Below, piece by piece: positions 36,988 to 59,500 of a stretch of 64,000 bases of DNA (position 1 is the first letter of the stretch; each line of letters opens with the position of its first letter). The translations under genes were made by a program, and so were the position numbers. The stretch is from Euborellia annulipes (lineage: Eukaryota; Arthropoda; Insecta; Dermaptera; Anisolabididae), in assembly GCA_023213315.1 (NCBI GenBank), contig JAKCPI010005210.1, forward strand, positions 106,826 to 170,825, written 5' to 3'. The notes below the pieces were generated by a model. It did not search any database and was not told the DNA's origin. It saw only the letters and a list, made by a program, of their open reading frames with translations.

Positions 36988-38209
36988 CAGTGGCGCAACC
37001 AGGGGGGTTTTTAGGTTTTAACCCCCCCAGAAGAGAAAAAAAATTCAAATTTCTATATATTATATTATTACAAATAGAAAAGAAAAAAATTGTATCCTTT
37101 TTATTATAAAAAAAATAATTTCTTAAAAATAAGTTTATTTTATTTAAAAAAAATTTTAACAAAAATGAAAATTGCTTATTTTTCGTAAAGTATATAATAT
37201 AAAATATATATTATATATAAGAAATAAAAAAAACTAATTCTTTTGTTATTTCTCCTAAATCATAAAAAACAAAAGACTAATATAAGACTCTACATTCATA
37301 TTGGGTGGGAGGAGGAAAGATGGTGGGACCAGTCCCGAAAGGGACCGATTTTTGGGAGTAGAGAGGTGAATACCGGTACTTGGGGTTGGTGCGTGCCTCC
37401 GTGCACGATGACCAGGGGTAAATAAACGGGGAATGATTTTTTTTGTAGGCTATTGAGGGTTTTTATGCCATAATTTAGGCTTTTGCCTCAAATAAAAAAA
37501 AAATTATTGAAATTTGACAATTATTTAAATAAAAATTTTACTTAAATTCGAAATATTTTTATTATTAATACATTAATTGCTAATTTCATAAAAATTATGA
37601 AGCGGAGACTAATTGCAGATTTTTTCAAAATAAGAAAGCTGGTAAAATTTGAAAAAATTTTTAAAATTAGTGAATCAATTACTTAAATACTTTTCCATTT
37701 AAGAATTAGATTGTGAAGTTGGACCTTCAGATTCAACAGATTGTGCTAATAGGAATAGAGAAGAAGACAAAGAAATAGTTAATCTCACAACTGAAAAGGT
37801 TTTTACTTTCTCTTACCTCTATATATATATTAATATATATATATATATATAGAGAAAGTATTGGATTCATGTCAAAATTCGATGTCGAAATTTTTATGGT
37901 TCTTCACGTTTTGAGGTCCCCTGAATCAAAAAATCTGGTTTTCGTAACATGTTCTGTCTGTCTGTGTGTGTGTGTGTGTGTGTGTCTGGCTGGGTTCAAT
38001 TTAAAGCATGAAGGAATTGAGCTATGAGGATGAAATTTTATATTAAAGTTACACATCTCCCTGGACCGAGAAGGTCCGATGTCGGCGGACCCGAGCCATT
38101 GGGGGGGGATGGCAGGGGGCGAAGACCCCCATCTAGGCGCTCCGGCCGCTAAAGAGGGGCTGCGCGTCTAGTCAAAACCCCCCAGGAGCAAATCCTGGTT
38201 GCGCCACTG
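36988..38209. mobile_element. hAT-type element CAGTGGCGCAACCAG, 1.2 kb with nested repeats
   Basis: Termini CAGTGGCGCAACCAGG and CCTGGTTGCGCCACTG, flanked by the perfect 8-bp duplication AATACAGT. The interior holds a truncated family-A repeat (about 37803-38060) and other repeat sequence. No transposase reading frame was recognised. Confidence 0.8.
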
Positions 38210-38708
38210 AATACAGTAATAATAAAATCTTTATTATAGTGGACCGCAAATAGTTTAATATTCCCCTTATAAAATCTCCTCACGGACAGATTATTATTAC
38301 TGGTGCAGGAGATGGATTTGAACTGGAAAAGTTTGGTACAGTGAGATTGGAAAAAATATGATTGTTGACCATTATAACAACTCAGCCAACTTTGATTTCT
38401 ATAATATATAAAAAAAAAAAAAAAAAACTAAATAAGAAACAATGAATAAAAGTCGCAATTAAAAATTTTTAAATTTGCACATAGGCCTATGATATATATA
38501 TATCCTTTTATACTAAGTTTTATACAGATTATAATTTATATTCAAAATTTCAATAGCATGCATAATTTCAAATTATTCAATGGGCATACGTACACTTTGT
38601 AAATGCCTTAATGTAATTAAACCAAAAACTCTACATAACATATGGTGCGAGGTGAATAGCTGAATCAATATATAGTAGAAAAAATAAAAGGCCGAACAGC
38701 TATGTTTA

Positions 38709-38765
38709 TTTCTTTATTAAAGAACCCACCGCGACGTTTCGGTCGGCTATGCGACCATCTTCATG
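38709..38765 (-). repeat. Solitary hammerhead-like arm
   Basis: The minus strand has ATGAAGA in place of CTGAAGA, a perfect stem II GGTCG/CGACC, then GAAACGTC. Outer stem I GAACTC/GGGTTC is present. The C3-to-A change would be expected to abolish cleavage. Confidence 0.5.
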
Positions 38766-40589
38766 ACTAGAGTTCACTCAATAGAAAATGGTACATGTTA
38801 AATTTTTCCTAATTCCAAATATCTAAACATCTTTTAATTATATGATCTAATTTTAGAGTTATTGATGATCTTTAATGGGTTTTTCAAGGCCACCTACCAG
38901 AATTTCTCCTTCTTGGTGGCTTTTTTTGTCAGGTGAGATGTCCGTGAAGGCGCTAGGGGAACAGCGCCCCCCGACAAAGGCATCTTCCCCCTCCCCCCTT
39001 TCATTGTCGATATATTGTAGGTTTCTCGGCCTTCGGCGGACTTTACCACTTGCCAGGGGGCTAGGCCCCCTGGATCCCCTTGCTCTCCTTCGGCGAGCAA
39101 TTTTGTAATTGCTTAAGTTATTTCCCTCTCTAGCTCCACTTCCTTTTAGTCTGGACAATCAGCGCCCTAACACTCATGTACACACCACACTCAGGAAGTC
39201 AGTGGCTAGCGCTTTATTTATAGTAATATATGATAATGAATGATGCTGATAATGATTTTACGAAATTTAAGAAGGAATAAATTGCCTCCAGATTGTCTCG
39301 GTAGTTTTCTGGCTCAATGAAAAATTGAATCGAACTGAAGGGTTGTGATTTGAGAAAAAGTACTTTTTAATATTTTATTAAAATAAATAAATTTATTTTT
39401 TACTGCTTAGAGGCACAAACGCCAAGCAGAAAAGTCCAATTTTACGTACAAAGAATAAAATTACATATTATAAATATAATTTAACAACGTGAACAACAAA
39501 CAAATACAAAATTAAAATACATAAAATTCCAAACTAAGGTAGAGAAATTTTAGAGTAAAAAAAATTTTTCTCCTAATTAATAGGATTATAATAAGGAATG
39601 TAAACCAATTATATAGAACCCTTTAGATTCATAGGGGAAGAGCTGCACAAAAGTAAAAAAAAAAAAAAAAAAAAAAAATCAAATAAGAAAAGACCCCCCC
39701 AAAAAATAGATGCATTTTAAATCTTAACTAGGGCACTGTTTAAAAAAAAAATTTAGAATAAGGAACATTTGGAGATTGAAATTGTCAGTCTTTGATGGAC
39801 CAAGTTATTTGTAGATAATTCGGCAGGAATAACGCCTGGTCATGTTTAGTACGGGAGAGCCCGTGTCAAAAATGTATAAACAAGAGAATCGGAGGATTGC
39901 AATCATGATAAACGCTCGCCCCCTCATCTCTGAAAATTCTTGTACTGAAGATGGCCAGACGTTAAATTTATATATTCCTTAATTATATATATATATATAT
40001 TATATAGCAATACATTCCAATTAACAAAATATTTTATTTGGGGAAAATCAAAGTACAGTAGAATAAAATTTCTTTCTTTCAAAAATGAATAATTTAATTT
40101 TGAATTTGGAAATAAATTAAACAAACCTACAGTACCTGCTAACTCAGGGAAACGGAACAATTAAAATAAATTTAAACGTGTAGCTCCATTGATTCAAGAG
40201 GAGAATAGGATCTACTCACCGCGGAAATAATAAAGAAAAAAGCAAAAAGGAGGAAGGTCCAGTGATTTATATCAAGTGAGGGTTATTATTGTGAAGGAAA
40301 TTAGCCAGAAAGTCCCACAAAATAAGTGCAAAAGAAATAAAAAAAAAAAAAAATTTTCAGCTCTGAGAAAAAGTGCTTAAAAATATCACCATTTTTTTGC
40401 TCTTCTCGTCTAAAACAGATAAAAGAAGATAGAAAATGAGCAAATATAAAAAAAAATTTGACATTATAGAAAGTATTTTATAATAATAAATATCTACAAA
40501 TTTTAATTAAAATAAATTAATAAATTTCTTCACATTTTTGTTAAATAAAATAAAGAAATTTATTTTGTTTTAAAAAATTATAATAAAAA

Positions 40590-40942
40590 CAGTGATTCCC
40601 AAACTGCGAATCTCGGCACCCCAGTGAGTCCCGACTTTGTTATTGGCGCCGTGAAAATATTACAAAGAAGCAGGAGCAGCCAAAAAGAGAGCCTCCGATC
40701 AATTTGATTTGCCATCTTTTGCCTTTCATGGCTTCCGGAGTTTGTAATATCTCTTCTCACAAAATCTCGATAGATTGTTGAAAATCGGAGACTTTCTTTG
40801 TAGATACTCCAGCTCCTTTCTCTATTCTACATTCGCAATAAAATATTCTAATTATACAGATGACCAGTATTTAGACTTCAGGCGCCGAGAAAAAATTATA
40901 AAATAAAAGGACCGGGAACCAAAGAAGGTCCGGGAACCACTG
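40590..40942. mobile_element. hAT-type MITE, CAGTGATTCCCAAAC family
   Basis: Termini CAGTGATTCCCAAACTG and CGGGAACCACTG. The target duplication is not clear in the AT-rich flanks. It lies just downstream of FAM210A. Confidence 0.6.
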
Positions 40943-41241
40943 CTATAAAAATTGACAAATTATTAGTATTAAAACAAAGACTAATTTTAAAAAATATTTA
41001 GAAAACTTTAATAGACATTATTTTTTTGGTAAAATTTTATCATATCTTTCTTTATCATTATCATAAACAGGAATAAAAAAAAAAAACCTGCTATTTAAAA
41101 GTGAAATTCTTTCTATATTTTTTTTCTATTTATATATAAATCGAGACAAATTTTTCATTTGAAAATTATAATTTTTTCTTATTTTTTATATAATTACTTT
41201 CCTTCACTGATCTCATGATATTTACTTTAGTTTCTTTCAAA

Positions 41242-44098
41242 TTATCCCTTTTTTTCTCGAACACTATCCATAATTTGTCCTTTCTTTTCTAAGAAATTTT
41301 CTTGTTTTTCTTTCATCATCTCCTTGATTCGTTCTTTTGGTGGGAGAGGTTTGATGTAGCCAACTTCTTTTAAATAATTAATTAAAACTGTAGTTCCACC
41401 TTAAAATGATAAAAATGACAAAATTAATGATGAAATGTATTTATTTCTCTTAAAAATTGTTAGAATATAAATTATTTTAGTTTTAATATTTGTAAAAAAA
41501 AATTAAGTTATTTATATACCTAATGAACTTATTTTACATACTTATGCACAGTGAGGGACAATATTAAGTCCCACCCATGTGATTATTTCATTGTTTTTAA
41601 AAAAGTATTATATATTTTTTAATGAAAACTTTCATGGTTCAAACCTAGAAAATTTCCAATAAAGATTTTTATTTTCTTTTATAAAAACAATGAAATAATC
41701 ACAAGTAGAAAACGCATGGGTGGGACTTAATATTGTCCCTCACTGTACAGTGAGCGCCAAAGTTCAAGTCGCACCCATGCGTTTTCTACTTGTGATTATT
41801 GGCGCACACTGTACATACCTATTTACGATTTTTTTTAAATCGCTTCTATCGATTTTAATTAAAATTCATAATTTAATTAATTTTTTAGCAGTTCTTTAAA
41901 ATGTAGGTATATTCTCAGATACACATGAAAAATCTGATAAGTCATTATAAAAAAACATTAATTCAAATGGAATAAGTAACTAAAGTAAAAAGACATAATC
42001 TCAACATGTAATAAGTCGGAAAATACTAAACAGAAGTCGACAAGTGATTAATTAATTGGTTGTTAAATGACCAACTAATAGTTAAAATAGCGAAAGCTTT
42101 TTTTTTTTCTAAACACTCACACTATTTTCTCATTCACACTCACACAACACACATGCAAACAGTATTTTCGGCAACTTTAGGTCATATAAGACTTATACGA
42201 TAACCGTTATTAAATGTATATATATATTTGGGGTCCAGCCATTTGGTATCCAAAAATAAATAAAATCATTGGACTGCCTGGGATCCGAACCCGCGACCCT
42301 TGAACCCGCTAGCCACTACACCAAGCCCGTAGCGTAAGCTTTGATCATATTATACAAATATTTTGCCTGCCCCAAGAGAGTACTTTAATCTAACAAATCA
42401 AAATGAGTTGAAACTTCCGGTCAAAGATACTTGATTTTCTACTATTTAAAGAACTCTTTTTCTTTTTCTAATTTGGAAGAGAAACAGGTAAAAGTTTTTT
42501 TTAATTATATATAGACTTATATAATTTTTGCAATTCAAAAGAATATTTCCTAAAAAAAAAAACATTTCCCATAATCACTATGAGTTTCAATTTTTTCTTT
42601 TGTAGATAATGATTATCAGTGAGTAATAGAATACAAGGTTTAGAGGACCGCCCCAATGAAAAGCCAGTGGCGTATTTCATAGGGAAAAAAAATAATTTTA
42701 AATGGAGGAGTAATTGCAAAAAAGAAAATAATATAATAAATAATACCTACCTATAGTTACCGTGTATCGAAGAGGGGTAAATATTTTATAAAGCGCATAT
42801 GATACAGCAACAAAACCAGCACTCGAATCCCTCAAAGGATTAATCAAAGATTCAGAAACTTTTAAATATTCTAAAAACTGTATAATGTCGATTCCACTAA
42901 AAAAAAAAAGAAAACATCTATTAAAAATATTTATTCCTGCGTAAGATTATTTATTATCGCCAGGGCCGAATTTAGGTCGAATTTTGTCCGCAGTGCATTA
43001 TAAAAATATGATGCTTATATTTATTTATTTTTGGGTTATGTAGCAAGTGCAGAGCGAACTTTTCCTAAAAATTAAAATTATTATTCCGGTACAGTGAGGG
43101 TCAATATTAAGTCCCACCCATGCGTTTTCTACTTGTGATTATTTCATTGTTTTTATAAAAGAAAATGAAAATCTTTATTGGAAATTTTCTGGGTTTGACC
43201 CATGAAAGTTTCAATTTAAAGAATATATAATATTTTTTTAAAAACAATGAAATAATCACAAGTAGAAAACGCATGGGTGTGACTTAATATTGTCCCTCAT
43301 TGTACATCGAAACTGTTGTATTATCATACAGTGAATAGCAATTCACAATATTTTAAATAATTGAATCGTGTGAAAGTTGTTTGCACAAAATGAAAATAAA
43401 ATAATCAAATTTTAAAGATATTTCATCATTTTTGGTTAAATCTAAGGAAATAAGCATTTGCTTGGAAATTTTTCTTTTGTTCCGCCTTTTCCCGTGTTTT
43501 GAAAAGTTCAGAGGATGATCTCGTTGAAAGTAAAAGTGTGAGAAAAAGAATAACTTTCAATAACAATGTTCAAACTTCTCTTTAACAGATCTATAATTTC
43601 GAAATAATTCTAAATTTAAATAATCTCTATTATTCAATTACCTTTTAGCTAGATAATAAAATCCTCCAAACCAGCAAATTGAAGTCGCCACATGAACTGG
43701 GACCAGAACATACCAATAATCTCTGTACATTTCTTTTAATCGTTGATAAAGGGATTTCTTAGGAGGCTCCGTTTCATTTGAAGGCTTATTTGCATTTCCT
43801 GAGACATTTGGGGTACAATAGAATCGGGAAATTGAAATCAAACTGTTCAATTTATTTATTTCAGCTGCATTTATTTTATTGAATTTATGAGCATCCGTGC
43901 GTGATTTATCTGAAACGTCAAAATTTATTAAATTAATTGTCTTCTGAAAAAAATATAATTTAAAAATTTACCTAGATATAAGTGAAGCGATTGAGAGGAA
44001 CATTGATGAAAATATTTAGATTTATAAGGTATTTTTAGAATATTCTTTGATTCCCTAAATATTAGACAATTTCTCTGGGTTATTTTACTCAAAAACAT
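41242..44098 (-). CDS. FAM210A: FAM210A-like mitochondrial DUF1279 membrane protein
   Basis: Exons 5' to 3' on the minus strand: 44098-43972, 43909-43642, 42896-42751 and 41399-41242, totalling 699 nt (232 aa) with consistent phases. The N-terminus is basic and hydroxylated with few acidic residues, as expected for a mitochondrial presequence. The DUF1279 core contains KEMYRDYWYVLVPVH, then a membrane segment (ATSICWFGGFYYLA), then DSSAGFVAVSYALYKI and TPLRYTVTIGGTT. The C-terminal tail is a charged, probably helical Lys/Glu-rich stretch. FAM210A proteins sit in the inner mitochondrial membrane and support mitochondrial translation; FAM210B is the alternative paralogue, and the coiled tail favours FAM210A. 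It is transcribed divergently from DHX16, and intron 3 holds two CAGTGAGGG MITEs and a SINE. Confidence 0.92.
41549..41745. mobile_element. Tc1/mariner-type MITE, family CAGTGAGGG
   Basis: Nearly palindromic 197-bp copy. The TA at its right end is shared with the short element that starts at 41748. It lies in FAM210A intron 3. Confidence 0.75.
41748..41811. mobile_element. Minimal 64-bp CAGTG element
   Basis: A 64-bp relative of the CAGTGAGGG MITE with ends CAGTGAGCGCC and CGCACACTG, separated from its neighbour by a single TA. Only the first 45 bases or so of the MITE sequence are present. Confidence 0.6.
42100..42335 (-). mobile_element. tRNA-derived SINE
   Basis: Near full-length copy with the B-box-like GGGTTCGGATCCC and the same GTGTGAGTGTGAA-like tail. 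It lies in FAM210A intron 3, in the gene's own orientation. Confidence 0.7.
43092..43302. mobile_element. Tc1/mariner-type MITE, family CAGTGAGGG
   Basis: A 211-bp near-palindromic copy flanked by TA, in FAM210A intron 2. Its right terminus has one change (CCTCATTG). Confidence 0.75.
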
Positions 44099-44628
44099 TG
44101 CGTGAAATTTTAAAATATAATACTCGTAAATTCATCTAACATTCTTGGGGTTTTTTTTAAATTGAAATAATGACGATGAATTCAGAATAGAATTTTGTAC
44201 TTTAAAATTTTTCACGTTATTTTTCCCATTTCAACAACATTACTAATGAAGATAGAAATTATTTTAAGTTAAAATCAGTTTAGCCAGAAGAAGAAAAAAA
44301 GGGTTAAAAAAAAATCAACAAAATTATTATAATCTATGAAATTTTTTATTAATATCATAAAAATTCTTTGAGAAATTTCAAATTATTGTTGCTAAAATAT
44401 TTTTGTTAAGAGTTTTTGATTACAATAAATGGTTAATATTTTTAGGGAAATTTCAAATAATTATGTTGGCATTTTTTTGATTAGTTTGTTTGGTTTGTTT
44501 CTAGCTTCAGTCTATACTTAAATCTTTAAAAATGTCAATTTGATCAAAAAACATCTCACAATATTATGCTTTTAATTATTAATAATTAAAGTTATACACA
44601 GATAAATTATATGTGAAGTTAAGAGAAA
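44099..44628. promoter_or_regulatory. Putative bidirectional promoter between FAM210A and DHX16
   Basis: This 530-bp gap separates the divergent start codons of FAM210A (44098, minus) and DHX16 (44629, plus). It is AT-rich, has no recognised repeat, and contains no coding block I could tie to either gene. Shared promoter use is an inference from spacing alone; no TATA box or initiator is convincing. Confidence 0.45.
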
Positions 44629-55406
<10,778 letters not shown>

Positions 55407-55547
55407 AAGTTTAATTATTAGAGAGCTCTCTATTTTACAAATATTTTTTTTTTTTTAATTCATAAAGAAAATATATATATATATATATATGTACAAACTA
55501 TTTGTGAAATATATAATTTATTTTTATTTTAATAGTTTTCATATTAA

Positions 55548-55558
55548 AATAAAATAAA
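55548..55558 (+). promoter_or_regulatory. Overlapping AATAAA polyadenylation signals of DHX16
   Basis: Two overlapping AATAAA hexamers lie about 142 bp after the DHX16 stop codon at 55404-55406, before the TIR repeat that starts at 55596. The local sequence is very AT-rich, so chance matches are possible. Confidence 0.45.
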
Positions 55559-55595
55559 ACTTTTTCAATTCTTTATTAATTTATTTCTGACTAAA

Positions 55596-56062
55596 GAAGG
55601 TCCTAGATTGTCAATCATTTTGATCAAAAGATTGAATCAAGCCAGATTGACCATCTTGGAACCTGTTTGACGCTTGAGCCAATGATTGAAGTTGATTGAT
55701 AGAAAGTTTGAATGACTCAATCATTTGTATCAATCGACTGATCGTCTAGGCCAGGGAGGTCTAGGCCCACCAGTTTGATCAATTATTACATCAGTCACAT
55801 GCCGGGCAATGAAGCGATTTCTTAATTTGTACCATTCCTTGGAGCAACGTCGTTTCCGCTTTTGATTTTTCCCTTAAACGGCAACCAACGTCAATGCAAG
55901 GAAGGCCAAATCCGTGTTGGACACCATTGTTCGAAACGTCCTTCTGAGACGAAAACTAGACTGTGACTAAGTTTTGATAAAAAGATTGAAGGTTTGATTG
56001 AAGGGCGCGTCAATCGATTGACTGAATCATTTGATCAAAATGATTGACCGTCTAAGACCTTC
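55596..56062. mobile_element. Long-TIR MITE, family GTCAATCATTTTGAT, copy 2
   Basis: Ends are GAAGGTCCTAGATTGTCAAT and an inverted GAAGGTCTTAGACGGTCAAT. It is in the same orientation as copy 1. It fills most of the gap between DHX16 and RSRC2, about 190 bp after the DHX16 stop. Confidence 0.65.
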
Positions 56063-56595
56063 AATTCAATTTTTGATAATAAAATACAAAAGTTTAATTA
56101 AAATTTATTTATTTATTTATTTAATTAAAATAATATAAATTTTTTAAATTATACTCATGTTTCAAGCAATCAACGCATCACAGCTCGAATATAAAATATT
56201 AAAATTTGGTAATAATTCCAATTTTCGAAGTGAACTAAAATTTAAAATTGTATTATTAAAAGGAAATAATTATTATTAAAAAAATTAAGGATATCTAACA
56301 TAAATTTATTATTTATTTATTATTAAATACATTACAATTTATTAGTATATACACATTTAAATTATATTAATAAAAAATTCATATTTTTTTTTTTTAAAGA
56401 AATTTACAATAAAAGATTTACATATTTGTAAATTTTGTACTTTTCAAAATTGGGGAATCACAAAAAAAAAACGATTGTATTTCTTTGTGATTTCCTATTT
56501 AAAGAAAAATAAATAATAAAAAAAAAGGCAATAAAATGATAAAAAAAAAGTTTAGACCTGAGTCAGAGATGATACACGATGGTTGGTTTGATATT

Positions 56596-59500
56596 TCATC
56601 TTGGCTGGAAGGCACCGAATCCAAGTCCAAGACCTCTGCAAGGAATTTTTTTATATTAGCTATTGTATTTACCACGGTTAGCAGAAGAGGGATTTGAACG
56701 TACCTATGCGTGTGCGTGGCTAATCTGGCCACTTCATACTGGCTTTCCATTGAATTGAACATCTCTTCCTGTTTCTTTAACATTTCATCGCCAGTCGGAT
56801 TAGAGGTTTTAGTTGCAGGCGGCTCTCCTGAACTCGAAGAACCTAAACGGAATTAATTAATTAATTAATATTTCCAAATAAAGAGAGTATCAACGAAGGA
56901 ATTACCTTGGTTTTTGATTCCCATTAATCTCTTAAATTTAGCAGCCATATTTCCATCTCTATCGTGCGCAAATGTCGTCGCCTCCCATTGACTCGATGAC
57001 CCGGGATCTGCGTTTTTGGCCAATTCGGCTGCTGGCGGCTGCGATTTATGCCAAAGAAGTCGACGCTTTTGAATTCGATTTGCATATTCTAGAGGAGTGA
57101 ATGCTGCCGGGTTGTAATACCTGAAAAACATTAGATATATTTTTTAGCTTGTAGCAAATGTTAGGTGGGGGTTAGTAAGAGTATATATGGCATTACATAG
57201 CCAATAATATTTATTGAAAGTTTTTTGTGTAGACCAGTATACAATTAAATTAAAAATCGGTAGTTTTACTTCAAGATGGTAATTGATAATATAAATAAAA
57301 AAATTAGTTTTATATTTCAGAGCAAATTTGGACATCTGGCTGCCAAGTTTGCGCAAGTTTCCACTTGTTTCGGCACAGTGAGCTGCCGTCTTCAGAGCCA
57401 ATTTAACTCTTCACTAATTATCTTATAATAGAGAAAGCGTATAAAAAAAACCTTCAATTTTCTTATGCCAACTTTCAAGGTAATAATCATTAATATTTTT
57501 TAATCAATTTCTTAATATTATACAGTTTTTATTTGATAGAAATGTCAAGCTATTGGTTGAAAATTGACATAAGGAGATTGAAGGTTTTTTATGTTTTTTG
57601 TTTGTTAAAATTTCGACTTCTCTATTTTAAGATAATTAGTGAAGAGTTAAAATTGGCTCTGAAGACGGCAGCTCATTGTGCCGAAACAAGCGCAAACTTG
57701 TCAGCCAGATGTCCAAATAGGCTCTGAAACATAAAACTGTAATTTTTTAAGAAATTTCCTTTTAATTATATTTCTTGCAGTGACTAAAAAGAAAACTATT
57801 GAGTAGTGAGGAGATCAAGGCATCCGAAAGCGATAAAGAAAAAAATATATTACTGGTTTCGCTTTATTTTAGACACTTGTCGACTTTTCGGCCGATATTC
57901 CGGCCTTCATCAGGACAATGTGCTGTTTGCCTCGAGCTTAGAGGGGCTCTTGGCAACTCCTGACGTATTGTTGGTGCCAGCATTAGTCGGATGCCATGAC
58001 TTCTGGTTCAATAGACAACCTATAGTTTCTAATCGTACTTTAAAAAAAAACTAGACTATTATAAGGAATTTTTCAATGCGGTTTTTTTTTTAAATGAATT
58101 AAATTCATAAGAGATTATTGGGACATCGAGCTATAATTTTTTTAATGACTTATTAAAAAATTATCGTAATTAATTTTTTTGTTATCAAGCAAATACAAAA
58201 AAACAATCTGTCCCAATAATCTTTAATTTTTTTTAAATTTAAAAATGAATTTATTGTTATTATTAATCACATATTAATTAAGAAATTTTTAAAATAAGCT
58301 TAGATGATATATTTAAAAAATCAAATGTCAAATTAGTTCAGCATTTTTGCAATAGATAGCAGGCTAGTCTAACAGACGATCTCCTAATGGCCTATATTTA
58401 TATATTTCTATGCTTTTATAAAAGATACGTAATATATAATAACATTTATAAAGTATTTATTGTTAAAAGATCAATGAAAATGCCAAATTCATTAAATACT
58501 ATTAGCTACCATTCTGACATCTCTTGGCAAATTTTTGAACTACTTGATTTTTGGGCATACTTTTTATGACACACAACGCCATCATCTTATCAGGAAAAAC
58601 ATGCGCAACCACTTCGCTCCTGTTCCGCCTTAAATATTAAATTTTTTTCACAAAACGACAGTGCATGTTATAACTCTTTATACAAGCATATAGAGAAAAT
58701 GAAAGAGATGCGACATACTTGGGCATTGGCAGTCCTGATTCGCTAAGAACTCTATCAGCTTGCTGTTGACAGGTCCGTTCAATGAGTTGCTGGGGAGTTG
58801 CATGCGTGTTGCTACTACTAAGAGATGATTGTCCTGTCGAAGCTGTCGAGGTTGTCAATTGCGTGCCAGTTGTGGTCGCAGAAATTGCTGCTACGGCAGC
58901 TGTAGCTGCAGCTGCAGCCGCTGCTGCTTGCTGTTGCTGTTGACTAGCAAGAAGAAGTCCTCCCGGTGTCAAATTTGGAATCCCGATGTCAATGCCAAGT
59001 TTCTCAAGAACTTTAAAGAAATTTAGATATAGCCAAGAAGAAACGATTAAAAAATTGAATTACAAATATATAAAAAAAAGTTCATTCTAAGATAGAGTGA
59101 AATAAAATGCACGTACCTTTCTTTGTTTTTTTGCTAAATTGGATAAAACATTTAAAAATTGGTTAGAGAAAGAGAATTAATAATACACTATCATCAAGAA
59201 CTGATTGCGGTGTATATAAATACAGTAGATTACGATTTGAAATAAATTGCTTCTCTTCTATCAAGAACTGAATGAAATTTAAAATGCATACGCTGCGTTG
59301 TTTTTTTTGAGTTATGCTAATAAATTCATTTGTGGTATTTCAGCAAATGGGGCCCTTTATCACAAGACACCTTTGTGTATTTTATAATTTTGTTGAACCC
59401 TCCTTACTTAATATTTATAACTCTTTTTGCAGCTTGGGAGAAATTTCATTTTTAAGATTCAGTTGTGAATAAGTATCTCAAATAGGATTAACTTTAGACC

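Larger units (their letters stand above)
36104..41241. other. Repeat-filled gap between TDP2 and FAM210A
   Basis: Contains two hAT elements, a hammerhead-like arm at 38.7 kb, a hAT MITE at 40.6 kb and a G+C-rich patch at about 38880-39110. That patch has a 99-codon minus-strand ORF I do not recognise; its composition matches other G+C-rich transposon scraps here (31335-31480, 49383-49470). Confidence 0.6.

Noticed and set aside
36893..37162. CRISPR-like or tandem-repeat array among the MITEs near 37 kb
   Set aside because: Repeats are paired inverted termini of two adjacent hAT elements, each with its own 8-bp duplication, not regularly spaced direct repeats.
38859..39158. 99-codon ORF in a G+C-rich patch
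   Set aside because: Composition and CCCCTGGA-type motifs resemble other transposon scraps in the window; there is no splice context or known domain.
58637..59026. Plus-strand ORF rich in Cys and Ser at 58829-59026
   Set aside because: It is the antisense shadow of the RSRC2 polyQ/polyA exon.
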